A stretch of DNA of 64,000 bases from Burkholderiales bacterium PBB6 (GTDB lineage: Bacteria; Pseudomonadota; Gammaproteobacteria; Burkholderiales; Burkholderiaceae_C), in NCBI GenBank assembly GCA_002255925.1, contig NKIH01000001.1, forward strand, positions 496,001 through 560,000, in the 5' to 3' direction. The notes beneath the pieces were generated by a model, which saw only the letters and a program-made list of their open reading frames with translations, was not told where the DNA came from and did not search any database. Below are positions 17,341-24,744 of this stretch, piece after piece (the first letter of the stretch is position 1; each line of letters opens with the position of its first letter). Made by a program: the position numbers and the translations under genes.

Positions 17341-18571
17341 TGCCCCCAGCCCCCACCCTGAAGGCCTGCGGCTGCGCCCGCGCGGCTCCAGCCAGGGGGG
17401 CTTGCGCCAGTACAACGAGCGTGTGGTGCTGCAGGCCATTCGCCTGCATGGCGCGCTGCCCGGGGCGGAACTGGCGCGACTGACACACCTGACGGCGCAG
17501 ACCGTCTCGATGATCACCAAGCGCCTGATCGATGAAGGCCTGCTGGTGAAAGGCGCGCCGCAACGCGGCAAGGTGGGCCAGCCCTCGGTGCCGCTGGGCC
17601 TGAACCCGGACGGCGCCTGGTCGATCGGCGTGAAGGTCGGGCGCCGCAGCCTCGATGTGCTGCTGATCGATTTTGAAGGCCGCGTGCGCGAGCGTTCCAG
17701 CTGCGACTACGCCTTCCCTGAACCCGCGCAGGTGCTGCAGGAAATCGCCGACCGGGTGCAGGCGCTGCGCGCGCATTTGGGTGCTGCCGGCTGCGAGCGG
17801 CTGCAGGGCATCGGCATTGCCGCGCCCTTGTCACTGGGGGGCTGGCAAGACCTGCTCAACATTCCGCAGGCGCTGGCGCAGGCCTGGGAGCGCATTGATC
17901 TGGGCGCCGAAGTCGAGCGCGTCACCGGCCTGCCCGTGGAATCGCTGAAGGACACCGCAGCCGCCTGTGTGGCCGAGCTGGTGGCCGGCCGGGGCCGCAG
18001 CGTGAAGTCGTTTCTCTACGTTTTCGTCGACACCTTCGTCGGCGGCGGCCTGGTCATCGACAGCCACTTGCGCGCCGGCCTGCACGGCAACGCCGGTGCC
18101 ATCGGCTCGATGCCGCTGGGGCTGGCGCAAGCCGGTGCGTCAGGCGCGCCACCGCAATTGCTGAGCGTGGCCTCGCTGCTGGCGCTGGAAACCCGTTTTT
18201 TGGCGGCTGGGCTGGAGGCGTCAGCGGCCAGCGATGCGCGCGCGCTGCAGGCGCCGTGGTTACCCATCACCCAGGCTTGGCTGGAGCAAGCGGCGGCGGG
18301 CATTGCCCTGGCCGCCAACAGCGCGACGTGCCTGCTCGATCTCGAAGGCGTGATCGTGGATGGCTCGATCAGCCGCGAACTGCTGGCCGAATTGCTGCGC
18401 AGCGTGAACGCCGCGTTCGAGCGCTACAGCTGGGAAGGCGTGGTGCGCCCCAGCGTGCTGCCGGGCGCGATCGGCTCAGATGCGCGCGCCATCGGTGGCG
18501 CGCTGCTGCCGCTCTACGCGAACTTCGCGCCCGACCGCGATCTGTTCCTCAAGGCCGCGCAGGCCAGCTGA
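17330..18571 (+). CDS. ROK-family transcriptional regulator
   Basis: A 413-residue ROK protein. Residues about 15-75 form a winged helix (NERVVLQAIRLHGALPGAELARLTHLTAQTVSMITKRL), and the remainder is the ROK sugar-kinase-like fold. The family's ATP-type motif appears only in degraded form (SLGGWQDLLNIPQ), and the CxCGxxGC zinc motif of typical ROK kinases is missing: the corresponding region (SHLRAGLHGNAGAIGSMPLG) has no cysteine cluster. It therefore looks like a regulator, not a kinase. The start is a TTG at 17330 preceded by GGAG at 17320-17323 and overlapping the mutarotase stop by 11 bases. It probably represses this operon and the divergent kinase through the dyad at 13917-13939, using the transported sugar as inducer. 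Confidence 0.85.
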   Translation: MSLDAPSPHPEGLRLRPRGSSQGGLRQYNERVVLQAIRLHGALPGAELARLTHLTAQTVSMITKRLIDEGLLVKGAPQRGKVGQPSVPLGLNPDGAWSIGVKVGRRSLDVLLIDFEGRVRERSSCDYAFPEPAQVLQEIADRVQALRAHLGAAGCERLQGIGIAAPLSLGGWQDLLNIPQALAQAWERIDLGAEVERVTGLPVESLKDTAAACVAELVAGRGRSVKSFLYVFVDTFVGGGLVIDSHLRAGLHGNAGAIGSMPLGLAQAGASGAPPQLLSVASLLALETRFLAAGLEASAASDARALQAPWLPITQAWLEQAAAGIALAANSATCLLDLEGVIVDGSISRELLAELLRSVNAAFERYSWEGVVRPSVLPGAIGSDARAIGGALLPLYANFAPDRDLFLKAAQAS

Positions 18572-18602
18572 CCGGTCTGCCGGTTCAGCTGCGTCTTCTT
18601 TG
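18566..18602 (+). terminator. hairpin after the ROK gene
   Basis: AGCTGACCGG and CCGGTTCAGCT form a 10-bp stem with one bulged base and a TCTG loop, overlapping the ROK stop codon and followed by the T-rich stretch GCGTCTTCTTT. It is a plausible end of the sugar operon and lies before the convergent chalcone-isomerase-like gene. Confidence 0.45.
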
Positions 18603-18607
18603 CTGGT

Positions 18608-19243
18608 TCAGCCGCCCGCGCCCGTGGCGCCGCTGACATCGCCCAGCAGACCGTTGCGCGTGGCTGGCCGCACCTTCGGTCCCATCCAGATCTTCATCAT
18701 CATCCGGAAGAAGTTTTCGCCCTGCATCGGCTCGCCGATGCGCTGGCCGTTCAGGGCGATGTCGGTGAGGGCGCTGGTCGGGTTGAAGTCCATGGTGACA
18801 AAGTCACCGCGGCTCAACTTGTTGCGGTTGCTGAAGGCCGAGCCGAACTGGGCGATCTGGATGAAACCAGCGGCAATTTCCTCGCGGGAAGCGTTCTGGC
18901 GCAGCCGGTCGAGGAAGGTGTTGGACAAGTCCTTCGCCGAGACCTCACGCAGGCTGTAGAAGCACAGACGCTTGGCGCCCGGCTCGGCCAGTGCGCCTTC
19001 CGCGGTGGTCTGCTTGCGCGGCAGGTACAGGGCGACCACGCTGGTGCGCACCGACAGGATGCTCGACACGGCCGCGCCGTTGAGTTGCAGCGCCTTGCCA
19101 GCCACCGTCATGGTGGGCTCGAACTTGAAACCGTCGATTTCAATCGGTGGATCGGCGGCCAACGCGGCCAGGGGCCAGCCCGCGGCTGTGGTGCCGGCGC
19201 CGGCCAGCAAGGCCAAGGTGTTTCTGCGTGTAAAAGTGACCAT
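18608..19243 (-). CDS. exported chalcone-isomerase-like protein
   Basis: A 211-residue protein with a signal peptide that has a twin-arginine-like start (MVTFTRRNTLALLAGAG, cleavage near ALA at residue 30). The body is the chalcone-isomerase-like fold: EIDGFKFEPTM near residue 36, then VVALYLPRKQT, LCFYSLREVSAKDLSNTFLDRL and DFVTMDFNPTSALTDIALNGQRIG. Bacterial members are periplasmic and seldom have known substrates; some bind fatty acids or act as folding-linked proteins. No flavonoid pathway is encoded nearby, so a true chalcone isomerase role is unlikely. The 165-base gap to the divergent outer-membrane gene is the likely shared promoter region. Confidence 0.82.
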   Translation of the reverse strand: MVTFTRRNTLALLAGAGTTAAGWPLAALAADPPIEIDGFKFEPTMTVAGKALQLNGAAVSSILSVRTSVVALYLPRKQTTAEGALAEPGAKRLCFYSLREVSAKDLSNTFLDRLRQNASREEIAAGFIQIAQFGSAFSNRNKLSRGDFVTMDFNPTSALTDIALNGQRIGEPMQGENFFRMMMKIWMGPKVRPATRNGLLGDVSGATGAGG

Positions 19244-19345
19244 GTGGTTGTGGTGGGTGAATGGGGAGCTGCTTCTACTCAGGCCGAAGCACGATGGCTA
19301 CAGTATCCATCTGTGGCTATCTCCACACAACGTGGGAATCCGCCG

Positions 19346-19375
19346 TTGGCAATCCCCTAATTGGCGGGGTATCTT
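19346..19375 (+). promoter_or_regulatory. candidate promoter of the outer-membrane protein gene
   Basis: TTGGCA (19346-19351) and TATCTT (19370-19375) are spaced by 18 bases and lie 34 bases before the ATG. The match to sigma-70 boxes is 5 of 6 and 4 of 6. Confidence 0.4.
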
Positions 19376-19408
19376 CCCGCCTCGAACAAAAATCACCAAG
19401 TCGACCCT

Positions 19409-20416
19409 ATGTCCCAACGTTTTGGCGCCAGTGCATTGACCCTGGCCATCATGGCCGCCTTCTTCGGCCCCGCCCAGGCGACTGAGAACCAGGCCGTGCG
19501 GGCCTTGCTCGGCGCACCTGGCCAGGAAATGACCACGCCGCAGCTGCCGGGCTGGTACGGCCAGGTCTGGGGCCAGAGCTACACCGCCACCAGCTTCCGC
19601 GACAGCGCCGGCAACGACCAGTCCGCCTCGGTGGGCAATGGCGTGACGGCCGTGCGTGGCGGCAAGATCAGCGCCGTGGCGCTGGTGCCGCGCGTCACCT
19701 ACGTCAGCGAAACCATGCTGGGTGATGGCCGACTCGGCATCTCGGCCACGCTGCCGATCGTCAACCTCGACGTCAACACGACCCTGACCGGTGTGTTCCC
19801 TGCCGGCTTCCCGGCCGCCATGGCCACCGCCGTGCAAGCCGGCCTGAACGCCAAGGCCGCCACCAGCTCGGGCACGGTCACCGGCCTGGCCGACATGGAG
19901 ATTGCCCCATTCATCGACTTCCAGGACGACGAATCGCGCCTGGTGCTGCTGGCCGCCGTGGTGGCCCCGACCGGCGACTACAAGGCGAGCCGCGCGGTGA
20001 ACACCGGCGCCGGCAAGTTCTGGACCTTCCGCCCCGGCTTCCTGTACGGTCGCGCCTGGGAAAACGGCTGGGAATTCGGCACCCGCGTGACCTACTCGTT
20101 CAACACCGAGAACAGCGACACCCAGGTGCGCTCGGGCCAGTACCTGCACGCTGATGCGTCGGTGATGTACCGCCTGAACGACCTGTGGCGCGTGGGCCTG
20201 AACGGCTACGTGCTGAAGCAGACCACCAAGGACAAGGGCCCGAACGTGGCCGCTGACGGCAACAAGGCTCAGATCCTGGCCGTGGGCCCATCGGTGGGCT
20301 ACACCTCCGAGAGCGGCGTCTGGGCGGCTGACCTGAAGGTGCTGCCTGAATTCAAGGTGCGCAACCGCCCTGAAGGCACCGTGGGCTGGGTGCGCCTGAT
20401 GATGCGTCTGGACTGA
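19409..20416 (+). CDS. outer-membrane beta-barrel protein (MetA-pathway phenol degradation type)
   Basis: A 335-residue protein with a Sec signal peptide (MSQRFGASALTLAIMAAFFG, ending AQA). The mature part alternates polar and hydrophobic residues typical of a beta barrel, and it ends in an aromatic/hydrophobic strand (VGWVRLMMRLD). Blocks such as LGISATLPIVNLDVNT, VVAPTGDYKASRAVNTGAGKFWTFRPGFLYGR and YLHADASVMYRLNDLWRVGLNGY are those of the Phenol_MetA_deg/SphA-like family, often called 'transporter'. These proteins are thought to help aromatic or hydrophobic compounds cross the outer membrane; the substrate is unknown. It is a single-gene unit with its own promoter and a strong terminator. 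Confidence 0.78.
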   Translation: MSQRFGASALTLAIMAAFFGPAQATENQAVRALLGAPGQEMTTPQLPGWYGQVWGQSYTATSFRDSAGNDQSASVGNGVTAVRGGKISAVALVPRVTYVSETMLGDGRLGISATLPIVNLDVNTTLTGVFPAGFPAAMATAVQAGLNAKAATSSGTVTGLADMEIAPFIDFQDDESRLVLLAAVVAPTGDYKASRAVNTGAGKFWTFRPGFLYGRAWENGWEFGTRVTYSFNTENSDTQVRSGQYLHADASVMYRLNDLWRVGLNGYVLKQTTKDKGPNVAADGNKAQILAVGPSVGYTSESGVWAADLKVLPEFKVRNRPEGTVGWVRLMMRLD

Positions 20417-20454
20417 TCTGGATGCCGCGCGCTGCCTGCGCGCGCACCAAGGAA

Positions 20455-20495
20455 AACGGCCGGCTGCCCCGTCAAGGGCAGCCGGCCGTTCTTTT
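20455..20495 (+). terminator. strong rho-independent terminator
   Basis: A perfect 15-bp stem (AACGGCCGGCTGCCC / GGGCAGCCGGCCGTT) with a CGTCAA loop is followed by CTTTT. It ends the outer-membrane protein transcript; on the other strand it has only a short T-run, but it could also serve the convergent lipoprotein operon. Confidence 0.9.
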
Positions 20496-20507
20496 GGGCT
20501 GTAGCGC

Positions 20508-21161
20508 TTACTTCGCTTGCTCAGGCAGGCGAGGGCCCGGCAGCACGCCGTTCTGTCGCACATGCGTGAACAGCCGCACGCTGGCCGTGTTGGCCACGCG
20601 GTGGCTGGCTTCCGTCGCCTGGTTGACGATCTGCGAAATGACCGCCTTGATCAGCATGCCGGCAAGGCCACCCTGGTTGGACTGCCCTTCGGCCGTGGAT
20701 GCCCAGGACGCGCCTTCCCACAGCAGTTTGCCGTCGCGCAGATCGACGATCTTGGCCTGCAGCACCACGGTGGCATCGCCGGACACCACGTTGTAGGACG
20801 TGCCGTACTGCTTGATGGTCATGTAGACCGCTGCGTCCGCACCGAAGATGCTGCGCAACTTCGCGGCATCGACGGCCTGGATGTCCGTCGGGGTGGTCAG
20901 GCCGTTTTCACGGAAGGTCTCGTCCACCAGCGTCACGGGCAAGACGTAATAGCCCGCTTCCGCCAGCGGCATCGTCGACTGCGCGAGCACGCTGTACGTG
21001 CCGCGAACATCCGGCGATTCGTTGATCGGAGGCATGATCAGCAGCGATGCCGGACGGGCCGCCTTGAACGCCGTGTAGTCGTAAGGCTTGGGTGGCGCGA
21101 CGCAGGCCGTCAGCACCAAGGCGGCCACCGCGATGGTGGTGCGCATGAACAACTGTTTCAT
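20508..21161 (-). CDS. DUF799/GNA1162-family lipoprotein
   Basis: A 217-residue lipoprotein. The signal peptide MKQLFMRTTIAVAALVLTACV ends in the lipobox LTAC. The body contains SLLIMPPINESPDVRGTYSVLAQ and AAVYMTIKQYGTSYNVVSGDATVVLQAKIVDLRDGKLLWEG, which are the core strands of the DUF799 (Neisseria GNA1162) family. Its start ATG shares a base with the stop of the DUF4810 gene (TGATG), and GGGAGG lies 6-11 bases upstream. It is the third gene of a CsgG-DUF4810-DUF799 triad conserved in beta- and gammaproteobacteria and believed to act at the outer membrane. The biochemical role is not known. Confidence 0.88.
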   Translation of the reverse strand: MKQLFMRTTIAVAALVLTACVAPPKPYDYTAFKAARPASLLIMPPINESPDVRGTYSVLAQSTMPLAEAGYYVLPVTLVDETFRENGLTTPTDIQAVDAAKLRSIFGADAAVYMTIKQYGTSYNVVSGDATVVLQAKIVDLRDGKLLWEGASWASTAEGQSNQGGLAGMLIKAVISQIVNQATEASHRVANTASVRLFTHVRQNGVLPGPRLPEQAK

Positions 21162-21544
21162 CACTTGCCTCCCGTCTTCGAGCGTTTCATCAACCAGTCC
21201 ACATAGGCGGCCGATTCCGGGAACAGCTTCTTCTCGCTTTCGAAGTGGGCGAAGGCCTCATCGGGCTTGCCGAGCTTCAGTTGCAGCAGGCCCAGGTGGG
21301 CGTGCAGGCCGGGTGGCACGCGGCCGCCCGACGACACGGTCTGTTGCAGCTGGGCGCTGAGGACGGCGTATTGATCCAGCGGGTTGCCACCTTCAGCGCG
21401 CAGGTGTTCGTACACCTGACCCTGGTAGGCGCCCCACACATACAGCGGCGGCTTGGCCGGCTGGGCGCAGCCGACCAATGCGGCAGCCGCGGCCAGTGCC
21501 ACGGTGGTGGCCGTGCGACGGGCCAGAACGGTCACTGGACTCAT
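21161..21544 (-). CDS. DUF4810-family lipoprotein
   Basis: A 127-residue lipoprotein. The signal has a basic start (MSPVTVLARRTATTVALAAAAALV) and a lipobox VGC. The DUF4810 core is YVWGAYQGQVYEHLRAEGGNP, followed by TPR-like helices with PGLHAHLGLLQLKLGKPDEAFAHFESEKKLFPESA. The start overlaps the stop of the CsgG-like gene by four bases (ATGA), and its own stop overlaps the next start, so all three genes are translationally coupled. Such coupling suggests the proteins are made in fixed ratio for one complex. I chose the ATG at 21544 over an in-frame start six codons upstream because of the overlap and signal peptide. Confidence 0.87.
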   Translation of the reverse strand: MSPVTVLARRTATTVALAAAAALVGCAQPAKPPLYVWGAYQGQVYEHLRAEGGNPLDQYAVLSAQLQQTVSSGGRVPPGLHAHLGLLQLKLGKPDEAFAHFESEKKLFPESAAYVDWLMKRSKTGGK

Positions 21545-22215
21545 GGCTTGCCGGCACCCCACTGGCCGCCGTCGAAGCCGGTGACCAGGTTGTTCACCGC
21601 TTCGCGAATCGCGAGGTCCAGCACCTTGCCGTTCAGCGTGGCGTCATAGGAGGCGGTGCCGCCAAAGCCGACCACCTCACGGGTGGACAGGCTGTATTCG
21701 CCCGACCCTTGCACCGAGAAGACGACTTCCGAGGTGTTGCTGTTGATGACGTTTAACGTCACCTTGGCATAGGCCACCTGCGACTTGCCGCGGCCCACCA
21801 GGCCGAACAGTTGCTGGTCGCCGACTTCCTTGCGGCCGAACTCGGACACATCTCCGGCGATCACGTAATCGGCACCGCGGATCGTCTGGGATTGGGTCTT
21901 GTACTGGGCTTCCTGCTTGGCTTCGCCCATGTTGTCGCGGTCCATCACCCCGAAGCGCTGCGATTGCTGCAGGTGGGACATGAGCACCGTCTTGGCCTGG
22001 CCGCCGAGGCGGTCGACGCTGTCGGAAAACACGCCGCGCATGAACGAGGAACGGTTCTCGAACTTGCCGACAACCACCGGGACGCGCTGGCCCTTGTAGA
22101 CGGTGGTGGCAGCTTCCACCTTGGTGACTGGAATGCTGCGCGACGCTTCGGTCGCACAGCCTGCGGTCAGCGCCGAAATGGCGACGCTGAAACCGCAAAG
22201 CATGAGTTTGCGCAT
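21541..22215 (-). CDS. CsgG/HfaB-family lipoprotein
   Basis: A 224-residue lipoprotein with signal MRKLMLCGFSVAISALTAGC (lipobox LTAGC). The CsgG-like core is visible: PVVVGKFENRSSFMRGVFSDSVDRLGGQAKTVLMSHLQQSQRFGVMDR, then ADYVIAGDVSEFGRKEVG and VTLNVINSNTSEVVFSVQGSGEYSL. In curli systems CsgG makes a secretion pore; here no curli genes are nearby and the neighbours are DUF4810 and DUF799, so the role is that of the GNA1162 triad instead. It is the promoter-proximal gene; 104 bases separate it from the ubiH gene on the same strand, and this gap (22216-22319) holds a 6-bp hairpin AGCAGG/CCTGCT and probably its promoter. Confidence 0.87.
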   Translation of the reverse strand: MRKLMLCGFSVAISALTAGCATEASRSIPVTKVEAATTVYKGQRVPVVVGKFENRSSFMRGVFSDSVDRLGGQAKTVLMSHLQQSQRFGVMDRDNMGEAKQEAQYKTQSQTIRGADYVIAGDVSEFGRKEVGDQQLFGLVGRGKSQVAYAKVTLNVINSNTSEVVFSVQGSGEYSLSTREVVGFGGTASYDATLNGKVLDLAIREAVNNLVTGFDGGQWGAGKP

Positions 22216-22319
22216 TTTTGATTTCCCTGGGATTGAGTGTCATCAAGCAGGATCGAGCCTGCTCAACGTCAACAGTTTATGTCCCAGAGAGGGCTCGCCC
22301 GCCCGGACTTCCCCTGCCT

Positions 22320-23564
22320 TCAACGCCGCCCGAACATCATCTGCCGCGCCAACGCTGATTTCAGCGGCGGCACCAGCTGCAGCAGGGCGAGCCCGAGGCC
22401 GCGTGCCGCGGGCAGTCCCGGCCATTGCCAGGTGAAGCTGCGGGCCAGGAAATCGGTTGCGGCGATCATGCTCCAGCGGTCGGGGGCGCGGGCCCATTCG
22501 ACCCGGCGCAGCGCCTGCTCGATGTCGGGTGTGCGGCGCAGCGTGTCGATGAGCGCAAATGCATCGCGCAGGCCCAGGTTCAGGCCCTGGCCGGCCACTG
22601 GGTGCAGCGTTTGCGCGGCGTTGCCGATGCGCACGGTGCGCCCCTGCACCAGGCTGCGCTCGGCGTTCAGGCCGAGCGCAAAGCACTTCAGCGGCCCCAC
22701 GCTCTGCAACTGGCCGGCGGCCTCGGGCAACACCGAGCGCAGCACGGCCAGGCGCTGGGCATCGTCCAGCGCGCTCACCGGGTCGTCATCGGCCGGCACG
22801 CACCACACCAGAGAGGCTTGACGCTGCCCAGATGCGCCGCCCGAACCCGGCTGCGGCGAGAGCGGAGGCAGAGGCAGCAGCGCGACAGGGCCGTGTCGGG
22901 TGAAGCGCTCGAAGGCCGCACCGGCCGGCACGCTGGCATCCAGCGTCACGGTGCCCACCCAGGCGTTCTGGCGGTAATCGTGCACCACGGCCTTGCGGGC
23001 CTGGTCGGCAAACACGCCACCTTCGGCCACCACGGCCAGATCAAAGGCGTCCATCACGCCGGCATCCACTTCCACGCCGCCGGGCACGTCCTTCAACGCC
23101 GCCACCGGCGTGCCAAACCGCATCGCGCAACGCTCCGGGTGTGCGGCGCAGGCGGCGGCCCAGGCGCGCTGCAGCGGCGCCACGATCTGGCCGTAGCGCA
23201 GCACGGCGCCCAGCATGGGCACGCCTTCGTCGCGTGCGCTCAGGGCCACTTCGGCGCGCAGGTGCTGGCCACCCAGCGTGGGCGGCGCCTGCGACACATG
23301 CACTTGAAGAATCGGTTGGGCCACCTCGGCCGGCCACACACCCAGGCGCTGCAGCAACTGCACGCTGCCGAGTGAAAGCGCCAGCGTGCGCGGATCGGCG
23401 CTCACGTCGCGGTCGGCCGGGCGCGCATCGAACACGGTGATGCGGGCATCGGGCAACAGGCGCTGGGCCAGCAAGGCCAGGGTCAGGCCGACCGGGCCGG
23501 CGCCGATCACCGCCAGGTGTTGTGGCACAGGTGAGACGCTGGGGCGGGGCGCAAAGGCTTCCAT
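22320..23564 (-). CDS. ubiH: UbiH-type ubiquinone biosynthesis FAD hydroxylase
   Basis: A 414-residue flavin monooxygenase of the UbiH/UbiF/COQ6 group. The FAD Rossmann motif is LAVIGAGPVGLTLALLAQ, the middle block carries RTLALSLGSVQLLQRLGVW, and the third motif is IGNAAQTLHPVAGQGLNLGLRDAF. In that motif the GNAAQ version (rather than GDAAH) is the one found in E. coli UbiH, which hydroxylates the ring in ubiquinone biosynthesis. I chose the ATG at 23564 because AGGAAA lies just before it; a second ATG at 23600 and a much longer open frame (to 24191) are less likely, the latter being antisense to the SPFH gene. Confidence 0.85.
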   Translation of the reverse strand: MEAFAPRPSVSPVPQHLAVIGAGPVGLTLALLAQRLLPDARITVFDARPADRDVSADPRTLALSLGSVQLLQRLGVWPAEVAQPILQVHVSQAPPTLGGQHLRAEVALSARDEGVPMLGAVLRYGQIVAPLQRAWAAACAAHPERCAMRFGTPVAALKDVPGGVEVDAGVMDAFDLAVVAEGGVFADQARKAVVHDYRQNAWVGTVTLDASVPAGAAFERFTRHGPVALLPLPPLSPQPGSGGASGQRQASLVWCVPADDDPVSALDDAQRLAVLRSVLPEAAGQLQSVGPLKCFALGLNAERSLVQGRTVRIGNAAQTLHPVAGQGLNLGLRDAFALIDTLRRTPDIEQALRRVEWARAPDRWSMIAATDFLARSFTWQWPGLPAARGLGLALLQLVPPLKSALARQMMFGRR

Positions 23565-23684
23565 GTGTTTCCTGAAGGGCGGGCGGGGCTGGATCTTCAT
23601 TTCCCAACGCGTATTATTCGCCGCGCCGGCATCTCTCGCCGGTGTGGCCGGCACATTGCCGGCGTCGACAGAAGGGGACTCGCC

Positions 23685-24734
23685 ATGGGCCTGATGGATT
23701 TCATCAAGAAACAGTTCATCGATATTCTGGAGTGGACGGAGTCCGGCGATGGCACGCTGGCCTGGCGCTTCCCGATGGCCGACAACGAAATCCAGAACGG
23801 TGCCTCGCTGACGGTGCGCGAGAGCCAGATGGCGATCTTCGTCAACGAAGGCAAGGTGGCTGACGTCTTCGGCCCCGGCACCTACAAGCTGACGACGCAG
23901 ACGCTGCCGGTGCTGACCTATCTGAAGAACTGGGACAAGCTGTTCAACAGCCCGTTCAAGAGCGACGTCTACTTCTTCAGCACCCGCCAGCAGATTGACC
24001 AGCGCTGGGGCACGGCCCAACCGATCACCATCCGCGACAAGGACTTCGGCGCGGTGCGCCTGCGCGCTTTCGGCAACTACGCCTACCGCATCACCGATCC
24101 GAAGAAGTTCCACGTCGAGATCTCGGGCACGCGTGAGCGCTACACCGCCGAAGACCTCGACGGCCAGTTGCGCGGCCTGATGCTGCAGCACATCAGTGAT
24201 GCGGTGGCCGCCAGCGGCATTCCCTTCCTCGACCTGGCCGCCAACCAGATCGAATTTGCCAAGCAGCTGAAGGAAGCCACGGCGGCCTCCTTCGACGCGC
24301 TGGGCCTGGCGCTGGAAAGCGTGACGCTGCAGAGCGTGTCGCTGCCGGAAGAGCTGCAGAAGATCCTCGACCAGAAGATCGGCATGGGCATGGTCGGTGG
24401 CGACATGAACAAGTTCATGCAGTACCAGACCGCGCAGGCCATTCCTAAGCTGGCCGAGGGCGTGGGCCAGGGCGGCGGCGTGGCCGGTGACGCACTGGGC
24501 CTGGGCGCCGGTGTGGCCATGGGTCAGATGCTGGCGCAGCAGATGTCGCAGGGCCTGAACGCGGCCACGCAGCCCGCTGCGGCCGCGGCAGCCGCAGCCG
24601 CAGCGCCGGCGGCGATGAGCCCCGACGCCGTGATGGCCACGCTGGAAAAGCTGGCTGATCTGAAGGCCAAGGGCATCCTGACCGACGAGGAATTCAGCGC
24701 CAAGAAGGCCGAGCTGCTGAAGAAGCTGGTCTGA
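23685..24734 (+). CDS. SPFH-domain protein with SHOCT C-terminus
   Basis: A 349-residue protein. The N-terminal 230 residues are a SPFH/YdjI-type domain ('virion core'-like): LEWTESGDGTLAWRFPMADNEIQNG, FVNEGKVADVFGPGTYKLTTQTLP and FGAVRLRAFGNYAYRITDPKKFHVEISG. An Ala-rich linker (residues about 290-315) leads to a short C-terminal SHOCT helix pair, LEKLADLKAKGILTDEEFSAKKAELLK. SPFH proteins organise membrane microdomains; SHOCT is a small oligomerisation element found in membrane-stress proteins. It starts a run of co-directional genes (DUF4178, DUF350, spermidine synthase-like, FAD oxidoreductase), the DUF4178 gene beginning only 10 bases after its stop. Confidence 0.86.
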   Translation: MGLMDFIKKQFIDILEWTESGDGTLAWRFPMADNEIQNGASLTVRESQMAIFVNEGKVADVFGPGTYKLTTQTLPVLTYLKNWDKLFNSPFKSDVYFFSTRQQIDQRWGTAQPITIRDKDFGAVRLRAFGNYAYRITDPKKFHVEISGTRERYTAEDLDGQLRGLMLQHISDAVAASGIPFLDLAANQIEFAKQLKEATAASFDALGLALESVTLQSVSLPEELQKILDQKIGMGMVGGDMNKFMQYQTAQAIPKLAEGVGQGGGVAGDALGLGAGVAMGQMLAQQMSQGLNAATQPAAAAAAAAAAPAAMSPDAVMATLEKLADLKAKGILTDEEFSAKKAELLKKLV

Positions 24735-24744
24735 CGGCTGCGCC

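Noticed and set aside
18608-19243. True chalcone isomerase of flavonoid metabolism
   Set aside because: No pathway genes nearby, and the protein has a signal peptide, as bacterial chalcone-isomerase-like proteins do.
21541-22215. Curli secretion system
   Set aside because: No csgA, csgB, csgE or csgF-like gene lies nearby; the neighbours are DUF4810 and DUF799, so it is the other CsgG-containing triad.
23565-24191. N-terminal extension of the UbiH frame to 24191
   Set aside because: It is antisense to the SPFH-SHOCT gene, and the FAD motif starts right after the ATG at 23564, which has its own ribosome site.
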